Assembly (NCBI GenBank): GCA_934086255.1
Contig: CAKOIB010000003.1
Coordinates: 1 to 34,258 of the forward strand
Reading direction: 5' to 3'
Length of the DNA: 34,258 nt
From: an uncultured Bacilli bacterium
GTDB lineage: Bacteria; Bacillota_I; Bacilli_A; RF39; UBA660
Shown here: one piece after another, positions 15,358-23,389 of the stretch
Layout: each line of letters starts with the position of its first letter
How positions within the stretch are numbered: the first letter of the stretch is position 1
Translations under genes and position numbers: made by a program
Notes under the pieces: model-generated
Told to the model about the DNA's origin: nothing
The model's database searches: none
What the model saw: only the letters and a program-made list of their open reading frames with translations

Positions 15358-16383
15358 ATGGCTAAAAAAGAAGAAAATAAGACATTAGACCAAGTAATGG
15401 CTGATATTGAAAAACAATTTGGAAAAGGTTCTATTATGAAACTTGGTGAACAAAAACATATGGAAGTTGAAACTACACCATCTGGATCATTAATGCTAGA
15501 TATAGCGCTAGGAGTAAATGGCTTTCCTAAAGGAAGAATAATTGAAATATTTGGACCAGAGTCAAGTGGAAAGACTACTGTAGCACTTCATGCAATAGCA
15601 GAGGCCCAAAAAAAAGGAGGACGTGCAGCATTTATTGATGCAGAACATGCCCTTGATCCTATTTACGCTAAAAAGTTAGGAGTAAATATTAATGAATTAT
15701 TATTATCACAACCTGATACTGGTGAACAAGCATTAGAAATATGTGAAGCATTAGTTAGAAGTGAAGTTGTTGATATAATTGTAATTGATTCAGTAGCGGC
15801 CTTAGTACCAAAAGCTGAAATTGAAGGTGAAATGGGGGACTCTCATGTTGGACTTCAAGCAAGACTTATGTCACAAGCATTAAGAAAACTAAGTGGTACA
15901 ATTAATAAGACTAATACTACTGCTATATTTATTAACCAATTAAGAGAAAAAGTAGGAGTTATGTTTGGTAATCCTGAAACAACCCCTGGAGGAAGAGCTT
16001 TAAAGTTTTACTCAACAATTAGACTTGATGTAAGACGTGGTGAACAAATTAAAAATGGTGATACAGTTGTAGGTGCTAAAACTAATATTAAGGTAGTAAA
16101 AAATAAAGTTGCCCCTCCATTTAAGACTGCTTGTGTTGAAATTATGTATGGAACTGGTATATCAAAAGAAGGAGAAATTATTGATTTAGCAGTTGATGCT
16201 GATATTGTTGATAAAAGCGGTGCATGGTACTCTTATAATGGAGAACGTATTGGCCAAGGAAAAGAAAATGTTAAGACTCTTTTAAGAAATAATCCTAAGT
16301 TAAAAGATGAATTAGAAAAGAAAGTTAGAGATTTTTATAGTAAAAAAGATGTTACTGATGAAAAAGAAAAGAAAACTGAGTAG
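15358..16383 (+). CDS. recA: Recombinase RecA
   Basis: ATP-dependent strand-exchange protein and activator of LexA self-cleavage. The 341 residues match the family end to end: Walker A GPESSGKTT (66-74), AAFIDAEHALDP, Walker B-like VVDIIVIDSVAALVPKAE (beginning near residue 136), loop regions MGDSHVGLQARLMSQALRKL and FINQLREKVGVMFGNPETT..GGRALKFYS read as short blocks, and an acidic/lysine-rich tail ending in EKEKKTE. A consensus ribosome binding site and promoter precede it. Its terminator hairpin starts inside the final codons. Confidence 0.98.
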   Translation: MAKKEENKTLDQVMADIEKQFGKGSIMKLGEQKHMEVETTPSGSLMLDIALGVNGFPKGRIIEIFGPESSGKTTVALHAIAEAQKKGGRAAFIDAEHALDPIYAKKLGVNINELLLSQPDTGEQALEICEALVRSEVVDIIVIDSVAALVPKAEIEGEMGDSHVGLQARLMSQALRKLSGTINKTNTTAIFINQLREKVGVMFGNPETTPGGRALKFYSTIRLDVRRGEQIKNGDTVVGAKTNIKVVKNKVAPPFKTACVEIMYGTGISKEGEIIDLAVDADIVDKSGAWYSYNGERIGQGKENVKTLLRNNPKLKDELEKKVRDFYSKKDVTDEKEKKTE

Positions 16384-16400
16384 ATTTATTTCTACTTTTT
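16379..16400 (+). terminator. Terminator of recA (identical to the one after the toxin gene)
   Basis: AGTAGA (16379-16384) and TCTACT (16391-16396) pair around TTTATT, followed by T residues. The whole 22-nt block recurs exactly at 17492-17513. The hairpin overlaps the recA stop codon. Confidence 0.75.
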
Positions 16401-16422
16401 CCTTATTATAACTTGTTAGGTA

Positions 16423-16451
16423 ATGACTTTTTATTGCTAGTTTGTTATAAT
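16423..16451 (+). promoter_or_regulatory. Promoter of the SocA/toxin pair
   Basis: A weak -35 ATGACT (16423-16428) and a perfect TATAAT (16446-16451) with a 17-base spacer lie just upstream of the AAGGAGG site. Confidence 0.5.
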
Positions 16452-16470
16452 GTTGGTAAGGAGGTGTTCT

Positions 16471-17097
16471 ATGGATAAAACATTGATGGTTGCAAAATGG
16501 TTTTGTGAAAATAATGTTACAGTTAAGACTAATTCATATGATGGAAATGTCTTATTAAATAAGTTGTGTTATTATTCTAAAGCAATGTTTTTAGCGCTTG
16601 GTAACGATATCATGCATAAAGATGTCAAGGCATGGAAGAACGGACCAGTTTTACCTTTTGTGTATGGTAAATATAGATATGATGATTTATTAAATCTTGA
16701 CTGTAATATTGATTTAACTGATGATGAGATTAAAGTATTAAAAATTATTAATAGAGTGTATGGATATTTTAATGCTAAGGATATTTCTAAACAAACTCAT
16801 GAAGAAGAACCTTGGAAAGCATTAAGTGATAAAGTTTTAAAACAACTTAATCCTAAAATTACTGATGATGCTATATTAAATGAGTATAAAGATGAGATGT
16901 TGGAATTATATGATTGCTATAAAGATGAAAAATTAGATGAAAAGCTTGAAATTATCAATGGAAAGTATTTCTTCATTTCTTCAGATACAGTACTTACTGA
17001 GGATGAGTACAATGAGCTTGTTAACATGAAGTATGATGATGAGAATGTAACATATTATATTTCTAGGGATAGCAAGGGTAATTTGATGGTGTATTAA
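16471..17097 (+). CDS. SocA/GepA-type (Panacea, DUF4065) antitoxin
   Basis: 208-residue Panacea-domain protein. The diagnostic patterns are LLNKLCYYSKAMFLAL near the N-terminus, then KAWKNGPVLPFVYGKYRYDD, and a mid-protein ISKQTHEEEPWKAL. Panacea proteins act as antitoxins for many unrelated toxins, often with help from a protease or chaperone. An earlier in-frame ATG at 16450 lies inside the -10 box and upstream of the ribosome binding site, so ATG at 16471 is taken. The stop overlaps the start of the next gene by one base (TAATG), the usual tight coupling of a toxin-antitoxin operon. The C-terminal 60 residues beyond the Panacea core may bind the toxin. Confidence 0.85.
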   Translation: MDKTLMVAKWFCENNVTVKTNSYDGNVLLNKLCYYSKAMFLALGNDIMHKDVKAWKNGPVLPFVYGKYRYDDLLNLDCNIDLTDDEIKVLKIINRVYGYFNAKDISKQTHEEEPWKALSDKVLKQLNPKITDDAILNEYKDEMLELYDCYKDEKLDEKLEIINGKYFFISSDTVLTEDEYNELVNMKYDDENVTYYISRDSKGNLMVY

Positions 17098-17492
17098 TGT
17101 TTTTAGAAAAACAAGATATTATAAATCTTAAAAATATAATATATAAAGATATTAATAAAATTGATCTTTCGCTATCAGGACATCCTGTATTAATTATCTG
17201 TGTTAGAAAGACTCATTTTTATTACTTGACTATTTCTAGTTCTAGTAATAAATCCTTGCATAGAAATATTAATCAACACTTTATATTAAAGAAGAATAAG
17301 GACAACAGATTAAAATCTCCGATGAACTACATTAATTTAAAAAATATTTATAAGCAAGAAGTTAATAATTACATTCCATATGGATTTGTTAACGATTTAT
17401 TATTTAAGAAGATAATTAGTGCTTTAAAATATTATCAAGAAAATGTAGCAATGGATAATCTTTATTTAGAAGTAAAGAACAAAATAATTTAA
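17097..17492 (+). CDS. Putative toxin partner of the Panacea antitoxin (MazF/ToxN-like fold possible)
   Basis: 131-residue basic protein with no certain family. Position downstream of a Panacea antitoxin with a one-base overlap makes it the likely toxin. The part GHPVLIICVRKTHFYYLTISSSSN (read as GHPVLIICV, then FYYLTISS) followed by SPMNYINLKNIYK resembles the beta-barrel opening of MazF/ToxN-type endoribonucleases, where a proline and hydrophobic strand lead to a loop holding basic residues. That resemblance is only by eye. A C-terminal helical tail (about 100-125) could contact the antitoxin. A terminator starts in the stop codon. Confidence 0.55.
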   Translation: MFLEKQDIINLKNIIYKDINKIDLSLSGHPVLIICVRKTHFYYLTISSSSNKSLHRNINQHFILKKNKDNRLKSPMNYINLKNIYKQEVNNYIPYGFVNDLLFKKIISALKYYQENVAMDNLYLEVKNKII

Positions 17493-17515
17493 GTAGATTT
17501 ATTTCTACTTTTTTC
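17492..17515 (+). terminator. Terminator of the toxin-antitoxin operon
   Basis: Same AGTAGA/TCTACT hairpin and loop as the recA terminator; 22 bases (17492-17513) are identical to 16379-16400. Confidence 0.75.
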
Positions 17516-17524
17516 TTTTGGTAA

Positions 17525-17553
17525 TTGACATCGATTATTATTTCTTGTAAAAT
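17525..17553 (+). promoter_or_regulatory. Promoter of the pilC-pilD pair
   Basis: TTGACA (17525-17530) and TAAAAT (17548-17553) with a 17-base spacer, about 30 bases before the start of the GspF gene. Confidence 0.7.
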
Positions 17554-17584
17554 GATTATAGTAATAATAAAGGGGCAATGCCAT

Positions 17585-19189
17585 ATGAAAAAGAAAAATA
17601 ATAAAGTAGATGATGATTTTAATGTAGAAAATGTTGTTGATAATCAAAATCAATATGTTAATCAATTAGATGACTATGTAGATATATTAAAAGATCAAAT
17701 TGAAATGTCTGAGAGTAAAGTTAATGCTTTACAAGGTGAAATGGAGCAAGCTCAAGAACATGTTAATAGATTACGTAATGAACTTTCTCAAAAAGAAGGT
17801 ATCCTTGATGAAGAAATGCAAAAACAACTTAGAATGATCGAAGAACAAACAAGACAAGAAATGCTTAAAAATCAAGCTAATGCTAATATTAATGGTGTTC
17901 CTGTTCAAAATCCTGGAGTAGGTAGTACTAATGGGATTCATGTCGATATAAAAGGAGTTAATGCTTTTGGTATTAAAATGACTACTTACTCTTATGAAGT
18001 ACTTAATCAACAAGGACAAAAAATAAAAGGTCAAATTGATGGAACAAGCACAGCAGAAATAAAAGCATTCCTTGAAAACGAAGGATTCCAAGTAATTAGA
18101 ATTGATGCAATGAAAGGCATTATGAATGCTCAAATCGGAGGAAGTTCTGTTCGTCTTAAGATGTCTGAACTTGCCTTCATACTAACACAACTTTCAACAT
18201 ATTTAAAAGCAGGTATACCTTTAATTGACTCAGTAAGAATATTACAAAGACAATCTGTTAAAGCAGCTCAAAAGAAAGTATTTTCAAATATAACTTATCA
18301 ACTTTATAAAGGTGAAAGTTTTTCTAATGCTTTAGCATCTCAAGGCTCTACATTTCCTAAACTTTTAATAAACATGGTAAAAACAGCAGAAATGACTGGG
18401 GACTTACCAGAAATACTTGATGACATGACTGAGTATTATACTTCAATAGATAGAACTAGAAAACAAGCTATTAGTGCAATGGCATATCCTACCATTATAT
18501 TTGTCTTTGCAATATGTGTAATGACATTTATACTAGTTTATGTAATACCAGAGTTTCAAGGAATATTCGTTGCTAATGGTGCTAAACTTCCTAAAATAAC
18601 TACAGTTATCCTTTCAATAAGTAAGTTCTTTACTAGTAATGGTTTAATCATTTTAATGGCTTTAGTACTTCTTCTTGCAACTTATGTTATATGTTATAAG
18701 TACTCAAAAGGATTTAAAAAAGCAATGCAAACTATTTACATGCATATACCTGTCATTAAAAATATAATTATATATAAAGAAGTTACACAATTTACTAAAA
18801 CATTTTCTTCTTTATTAAATCATAATGTATTTATAACAGATTCAATGGCTATACTTGAAACCGTATCACAAAACGAAGTCTATAAAGAAATAATAAATGA
18901 TTCATTAAACAACTTAGCTAAAGGTGCTAAACTTAGTGATTCATTCCGTGATAAATGGGCTTTTCCAGTAGTAGCTTATGAAATGTTAGTTACTGGTGAA
19001 AATACTGGTAGACTTCCAATGATGATGGAGTATGTATCAAATTATTACAATGATTTGTATACTAATGCTATTAAGAGAGTAAATACTTTTATTGAACCAG
19101 TAATGATTATAATGCTTGCATTTATGGTCGGAGTAGTAGTATTATCAGTAATTATACCGATGTTCTCTTTCTACGGACAAATTATGTAA
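17585..19189 (+). CDS. Type IV pilus / type II secretion inner membrane protein (GspF/PilC) with N-terminal coiled coil
   Basis: 534-residue platform protein of a type IV pilus-like machine; it couples the assembly ATPase to the growing pilus in the membrane. The start is ATG 17585 after AAAGGGG; the longer frame would begin within the -35 box. Residues about 20-95 form an acidic, glutamine-rich coiled coil not usual for the family. A small T2SSF N-terminal module follows (YEVLNQQGQKIKGQIDG...AFLENEGFQVIRID). Two GspF domains are present (about 195-320 and 395-520), with membrane helices near MAYPTIIFVFAICVMTFILV, LIILMALVLLLATYVICY and VMIIMLAFMVGVVVLSVIIP. The prepilin peptidase follows by 19 bases; no PilB ATPase or pilin gene is nearby. 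Confidence 0.9.
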   Translation: MKKKNNKVDDDFNVENVVDNQNQYVNQLDDYVDILKDQIEMSESKVNALQGEMEQAQEHVNRLRNELSQKEGILDEEMQKQLRMIEEQTRQEMLKNQANANINGVPVQNPGVGSTNGIHVDIKGVNAFGIKMTTYSYEVLNQQGQKIKGQIDGTSTAEIKAFLENEGFQVIRIDAMKGIMNAQIGGSSVRLKMSELAFILTQLSTYLKAGIPLIDSVRILQRQSVKAAQKKVFSNITYQLYKGESFSNALASQGSTFPKLLINMVKTAEMTGDLPEILDDMTEYYTSIDRTRKQAISAMAYPTIIFVFAICVMTFILVYVIPEFQGIFVANGAKLPKITTVILSISKFFTSNGLIILMALVLLLATYVICYKYSKGFKKAMQTIYMHIPVIKNIIIYKEVTQFTKTFSSLLNHNVFITDSMAILETVSQNEVYKEIINDSLNNLAKGAKLSDSFRDKWAFPVVAYEMLVTGENTGRLPMMMEYVSNYYNDLYTNAIKRVNTFIEPVMIIMLAFMVGVVVLSVIIPMFSFYGQIM

Positions 19190-19208
19190 TTTACAAGGGG
19201 GATTATAA

Positions 19209-19976
19209 GTGGAATCGATATATTTAATAATGTTTTTTATACTAGGTTTGGTTTTTGGATCATTCTATAATGTAGTAGGTTTTAGATTATGTAATAAAGA
19301 ATCACTAGTAAAACCAAGAAGCCATTGTCCTAAGTGTAATCATGTTTTAAAAGCAGGTGAATTAATACCTGTTATCTCTTATATAATACAAGGTGGAAGA
19401 TGTAAGAAATGTAAAACTAAAATATCAGTTTTTTATCCAATGATAGAATTATTTACAGGCTTACTTTTTTCCATTAGTTATTATTCATTTGGATTTAGTT
19501 ATGATTTATTAATGGCACTTACTTTATCATCAATGTTCGTCATAATAGTGGTCACTGATTTAAATTATTATATAATACCAGATGAAATAAATATATTTTT
19601 TGCTATCTTAATATTCTTAATAAATATATTAAGATTTGGCTTTCATGATGCCTGTAAATATTTAATATTTGGTATTATAATGTTTGTTTTTATGTATTTA
19701 CTAATGAACTTTGGCAATATATTATTCAAAGAAGAATCCCTTGGCGGAGGAGATGTTAAGTTAATTTTTGCACTCGGTATGGTAATGACTCCATCAATAT
19801 CATTTGCATCAATTGCACTTTCTGCATTTATAGCACTTCCTGCATCATTAATAATATATTTTATAAACAAAGAAAGAAAACTACCTTATGGACCTTTCTT
19901 AGTTCTTGCTTTCTTATTAGTATATTTTTTAAAGATAGATATTCAAAATATATATGATTTTATTAAATTGTTATAA
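19209..19976 (+). CDS. Prepilin peptidase / N-methyltransferase (type 4 prepilin-processing)
   Basis: 255-residue polytopic membrane aspartic protease that cuts the leader of type IV prepilins and methylates the new N-terminus. The N-terminal methyltransferase part has the four-cysteine motif C40-x2-C43 and C65-x2-C68. The catalytic aspartates are D117 (TDLNYYIIPDE) and D182 in LGGGDVKL. The start is GTG after AAGGGGG. It is co-transcribed with the GspF gene, so this pair is the visible part of a type IV pilus or competence-like system. A terminator follows directly. Confidence 0.94.
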   Translation: MESIYLIMFFILGLVFGSFYNVVGFRLCNKESLVKPRSHCPKCNHVLKAGELIPVISYIIQGGRCKKCKTKISVFYPMIELFTGLLFSISYYSFGFSYDLLMALTLSSMFVIIVVTDLNYYIIPDEINIFFAILIFLINILRFGFHDACKYLIFGIIMFVFMYLLMNFGNILFKEESLGGGDVKLIFALGMVMTPSISFASIALSAFIALPASLIIYFINKERKLPYGPFLVLAFLLVYFLKIDIQNIYDFIKLL

Positions 19977-19999
19977 ACATTTCTTAGGGAATGTTTTTT
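19975..19999 (+). terminator. Terminator after the prepilin peptidase gene
   Basis: AAACATTTC (19975-19983) pairs with GGAATGTTT (19988-19996, one G-T pair) around TTAG, followed by T residues. Confidence 0.75.
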
Positions 20000-20001
20000 C
20001 A

Positions 20002-20031
20002 TTTACAAAAGATATTTAATAATTGTATAAT
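20002..20031 (+). promoter_or_regulatory. Promoter of the SDR gene
   Basis: TTTACA (20002-20007) and TATAAT (20026-20031) with an 18-base spacer, directly upstream of the GGAGGG site. Confidence 0.6.
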
Positions 20032-20049
20032 TATTATGGAGGGATAAAT

Positions 20050-20826
20050 ATGAAAGATATGTTTAATTTAGAAAAAAAAGTAGCAGTAGTAACTGGAGCA
20101 TCCTCAGGACTTGGACATGATGCTGCAGTTATGTATGCAGAGTATGGAGCAGACCTTGCTTTATTAGATTTAAATAAAAATGATTTAGAAAAAGTAAAAG
20201 AAGAAATAGAAAAACTAGGTAGAAAAGTAATTGCTATAGAGTGTGATGTTACAAAAGAAGAAGAAGTAAAATCTGCAGTAAATAAAGTTTTAGAGACATT
20301 TTCTCATATAGATATATTACTTAATAATGCTGGGGTAGCAGTACGCGGAGGAGTAGAAACACTAACCGAAGATGAATGGGATAAATCTTTTAATGTTAAT
20401 GTAAAAGGAATGTATTTACTTAGTAAGTATATAATACCTGGTATGAAAGAAAGAAAATATGGAAAAATAGTAAATATTGCTTCAGTTAATGCAGTAATCG
20501 CAGATAAAAATGATATGTTTATAAGACATAGTTATAATGCATCAAAAGCTGCTGTTTTAGGACTAACTACTGGAATGGCTTGTTCTTATGCAAAATATGG
20601 TATTACTGTAAATGCTATTGGACCAGCACTTTTTAAAACCGGTATGACTAAAGATACATTATTTAAAAGTGAAGAGTTTTTAAATGGTTATAATATGTTA
20701 AATCCAACAGGTAGACCTGGTAATGAAAAAGAACTTAATGGTACAATACTTTATTTATCCAGTGATGCTTCAAGCTATGTACAAGGACAATTTATAATTG
20801 TTGATGGAGGAGGAACTTTAGTTTAA
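20050..20826 (+). CDS. Short-chain dehydrogenase/reductase (SDR family)
   Basis: 258-residue classical SDR oxidoreductase. The Rossmann motif TGASSGLG lies near residue 15, followed by LALLDLNKND, where the aspartate after the second strand favours NAD(H) over NADP(H). NNAG is present, the catalytic Ser is in NIASVNA and the Tyr/Lys pair in YNASKAA, with the closing FIIVDGGGTL typical of the family. The start is ATG 20050, 7 bases after GGAGGG; a longer frame from 20023 would overlap the -10 box. The substrate is not deducible; gluconate 5-dehydrogenase-like or FabG-like enzymes are the nearest in style. Own promoter and terminator, so probably monocistronic. Confidence 0.9.
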   Translation: MKDMFNLEKKVAVVTGASSGLGHDAAVMYAEYGADLALLDLNKNDLEKVKEEIEKLGRKVIAIECDVTKEEEVKSAVNKVLETFSHIDILLNNAGVAVRGGVETLTEDEWDKSFNVNVKGMYLLSKYIIPGMKERKYGKIVNIASVNAVIADKNDMFIRHSYNASKAAVLGLTTGMACSYAKYGITVNAIGPALFKTGMTKDTLFKSEEFLNGYNMLNPTGRPGNEKELNGTILYLSSDASSYVQGQFIIVDGGGTLV

Positions 20827-20851
20827 TAATAGAGAAATCTATTATTTTTTT
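20825..20851 (+). terminator. Terminator of the SDR gene
   Basis: AATAATAGA (20825-20833) and TCTATTATT (20838-20846) form a perfect 9-base stem closed by a GAAA tetraloop, followed by T residues; it overlaps the stop codon. Confidence 0.85.
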
Positions 20852-20879
20852 CTTGAAAATTGCTTAAAAATGATATACT
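20851..20879 (+). promoter_or_regulatory. Promoter of the second surface protein gene
   Basis: An extended -10 box TGATATACT ends at 20879. A weak -35 (TCTTGA, 20851-20856) lies 17 bases upstream of TATACT. Confidence 0.5.
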
Positions 20880-20904
20880 ATTAATATAGTAAAGGAGTGT
20901 TAGA

Positions 20905-22353
20905 ATGAATAACAAAAAGAAAGTATTAGTAGTAATAGTATCAGTTTTTTTAATTGCATTAATATCTATAGGAACATATGCAATTTGGAATAGTGAACTA
21001 CTTACTGGTAATAATAGTATAACCACAGGTCAAATTAAAATGAGTTATACTGAAACAAATGAAATAACTATGGATAATGCACTACCTATAAAAGATGAAG
21101 AAGGCAAAGTATTAGAAAATTACTTTGATTTTCAAGTATTATCATATATTAAAACAAGAGCAAATGATGATACAAAGAGGAAAGTAAACTATAACATAGT
21201 ATTAGAACCATTAACAGTAGATAATCCTTTAAGTGATAATGAGATTAAAGTATATCTTACCAAAGTAGAAAATGGAGTGGAAACGGTGGTTGTAGAACCA
21301 ACAACAATTGATCAAATAAGTAATTATATTTTAAATAATCATGAAGATATATTTTCAAATAATAAAGCTGAAGTAGTTACTAGTTATAGACTAAGAAGTT
21401 GGATAGATAGTAAAGTAGATACATCTAAGTTTAATGATAAGAAGTATAGTTATAAGTTTAGAGTAAACGTCAATAATGAAGCAGCACCAGTAAAAGGATT
21501 AACTGCAACAGAGTTTGCACAAGCTAAAGTTGGAACAGATGGTTTAGAACCAATAACTCATACAATAGATAACACATTACAAGTAGATAGCAAGTTTAAA
21601 ACAGAATATAGATATCGTGGAGGAGACTCAATAGTAAATAACTATGTGACATTTAACAATGAAACATGGAGAATAATAGGAATAATACCTACTGAAGACG
21701 CCTCTGGTAATGTAGAAAATAGATTTAAAATAATAAAAGATGAATCTATTGGAAATAAACATTGGAACGAAACAAGAGACACAGCAACTAATTCGTTAAA
21801 TAACTGGGTGACAGCAACATTAAATACATATTTAAATAATGATTATTATAATACAATAACAACTGATGCAAAAAATATGATAGGAACAACAAAATATTAT
21901 CTTGGGGGATATAAAAGTAATCCAAATATTACATCAGATACAATGTGGCAATACGAAAGAAAAAATGAAGCAAATAGAACAGGTTACTATTATGGAACAA
22001 ACCCAATAATGCAAAATGATGCATCTAAAAAAATAGCATTAATGTATGCAAGTGATTATGGATATGCAGCATCAAAAGAATGCACAAGTAATTTATATGA
22101 TTATTCTGAATCTGTAAATTGTAAAACAACAAATAATTGGTCAGATAAAAGTACAAATACATGGTTACTCTCACAGTATTCTGGTAGTTCCTTACACGCT
22201 TTTGTTGCACGCTTAAATGGCTATGTCAGTGATGGAGACTATGTATCCACTAACGAGTATGCCATTCGACCAACACTAACACTATCATCTAATGTAAAAA
22301 TATCCGGAGGAACTGGAACAAACTCTGACACATACAAGTTAACTTTAAATTAG
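20905..22353 (+). CDS. Surface protein with TasA/SipW-like N-terminus and DUF6273-like C-terminus; probable DGR target
   Basis: 482-residue exported protein. Residues 4-24 are a hydrophobic signal or anchor followed by GTYAIWNSELLTGNNSITTGQIKMSYTE spread over about 28 residues, the style of SipW-dependent TasA/camelysin-like proteins. The second half has the pattern FNNETWRIIGIIP, LNTYLNNDYY, then NTWLLSQYSGSS...YAIRPTLTLSSNV, as in DUF6273-like proteins of gut Bacillota that frequently serve as targets of diversity-generating retroelements. The codon style changes at 22162 towards C-ending codons. The function is probably surface display or ligand binding. It stands alone with its own promoter and terminator. 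Confidence 0.7.
   Translation: MNNKKKVLVVIVSVFLIALISIGTYAIWNSELLTGNNSITTGQIKMSYTETNEITMDNALPIKDEEGKVLENYFDFQVLSYIKTRANDDTKRKVNYNIVLEPLTVDNPLSDNEIKVYLTKVENGVETVVVEPTTIDQISNYILNNHEDIFSNNKAEVVTSYRLRSWIDSKVDTSKFNDKKYSYKFRVNVNNEAAPVKGLTATEFAQAKVGTDGLEPITHTIDNTLQVDSKFKTEYRYRGGDSIVNNYVTFNNETWRIIGIIPTEDASGNVENRFKIIKDESIGNKHWNETRDTATNSLNNWVTATLNTYLNNDYYNTITTDAKNMIGTTKYYLGGYKSNPNITSDTMWQYERKNEANRTGYYYGTNPIMQNDASKKIALMYASDYGYAASKECTSNLYDYSESVNCKTTNNWSDKSTNTWLLSQYSGSSLHAFVARLNGYVSDGDYVSTNEYAIRPTLTLSSNVKISGGTGTNSDTYKLTLN
22161..22270 (+). other. Candidate DGR variable repeat (VR) in the DUF6273-like gene
   Basis: 47 of these 110 bases are G or C, clearly above the flanking coding DNA, and codons such as CTC, TCC, CAC, CGC, GGC, GTC, GAC and GCC replace the A/T-ending codons used before. 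The encoded stretch runs from WLLSQYSGSS to YAIRP, the part that varies between relatives. The composition shift is weaker than in the candidate at 2841-2980, and no template repeat is in the window. Confidence 0.5.
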
Positions 22354-22371
22354 GACTCTAGTCCTTTTTTT
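22352..22371 (+). terminator. Terminator after the second surface protein gene
   Basis: AGGAC (22352-22356) pairs with GTCCT (22361-22365) around TCTA, followed by a run of T. Confidence 0.8.
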
Positions 22372-22394
22372 ATTCAATTTTTTTTATTCACACA

Positions 22395-22423
22395 TTTACT
22401 TTATAATAAAAATATGCTATTAT
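22395..22423 (+). promoter_or_regulatory. Promoter of the first TPR gene
   Basis: TTTACT (22395-22400) and TATTAT (22418-22423) with a 17-base spacer. Confidence 0.5.
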
Positions 22424-22447
22424 ATCTAATACGTTCGGAGTGATAAA

Positions 22448-23347
22448 ATGGGAGATACCAAAAGAATTAATCGAAGCAATATACAAGACTTAATATCTAT
22501 ATCTAAACTACTTACTGCTGGTGATCTTGATAAAGCAGGTAAATATCTTAAAGAATACCAAGATAAATACCCTAATTCATATAATTTTGCTTATCTTACA
22601 ATTTATGCAAGATACCTTGGACAAAGTGGTAAATATGATCAAGCAATTGATATTTTAAAAAACAACTTAAAACAAAATAAAAAATCCAATAATGTTGATG
22701 AATGTATTTTTTATTTAGTCATGCTCCTTTTAAAACAAGGAAAATATGATGAAGCATACCATTACTGTAATATGATAGACTACAAAGAATTAGAAAATAA
22801 ACCTGTTAGATTTACTACTAATACAATAAGAACTTATAATTTCTTAAAAAAAGAACTTAATTTAGATTCTGATGTTTATGACATTGAATCCTATTCCATG
22901 ATTCAACTCTACTATTACAGTGACTATTTAGCTAAAGAACATATTTATGAAAAACATAACATTGACACTCACATTGAAATGGAATCCTTACAATATTCAT
23001 TCAATATGGATTATGAAACTTTTGAAAGCTTGTATTCCACTATTAATTTGGCACTTTTATATGCTTCAAAATCATTCGAATATACCTATGGAGATATGTA
23101 CTACTTTAAAATTAAAGACGTTGGTATTAATCTTAGTGATGCAACTACAACTAACTTATTAAAAGTAATAACCAATAATAATAGTTTAGAAATACTTTCT
23201 ATGTTTCCTGTCGAAGAATTAAAAACCTCAAATAGAGTAATTAACGAAATAAAAACAGAACCAATCATGGAATATCATTCCAATAAAAAAAGAAAAACCC
23301 TCTCCCAAATAGATAAGTTTAATTCTAGGTATTCTTTACAAAAGTAG
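22448..23347 (+). CDS. TPR-repeat protein of unknown function (paralogue 1)
   Basis: 299-residue soluble protein with tetratricopeptide-like helical hairpins in the first half (ISKLLTAGDLDKAGKYLKEY, then YARYLGQSGKYDQAIDILKNNL and MLLLKQGKYDEAYHYCNMI, at about 15-120). The second half is not recognised. The C-terminus ends in LSQIDKFNSRYSLQK, nearly the same as the end of the next gene's product (SSQIDKFNKKYNIKG). No signal peptide or membrane helix is seen. TPR repeats usually mediate protein binding; the partner is unknown. Confidence 0.75.
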   Translation: MGDTKRINRSNIQDLISISKLLTAGDLDKAGKYLKEYQDKYPNSYNFAYLTIYARYLGQSGKYDQAIDILKNNLKQNKKSNNVDECIFYLVMLLLKQGKYDEAYHYCNMIDYKELENKPVRFTTNTIRTYNFLKKELNLDSDVYDIESYSMIQLYYYSDYLAKEHIYEKHNIDTHIEMESLQYSFNMDYETFESLYSTINLALLYASKSFEYTYGDMYYFKIKDVGINLSDATTTNLLKVITNNNSLEILSMFPVEELKTSNRVINEIKTEPIMEYHSNKKRKTLSQIDKFNSRYSLQK

Positions 23348-23354
23348 AGAATTA

Positions 23355-23363
23355 TGATATAAT
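23355..23363 (+). promoter_or_regulatory. Extended -10 promoter of the second TPR gene
   Basis: TGATATAAT is a perfect extended -10 element 26 bases before the start codon. No clear -35 box is seen, as is common for extended -10 promoters. Confidence 0.5.
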
Positions 23364-23389
23364 ATGCACTAATTAAAGGGGTAATGGTT

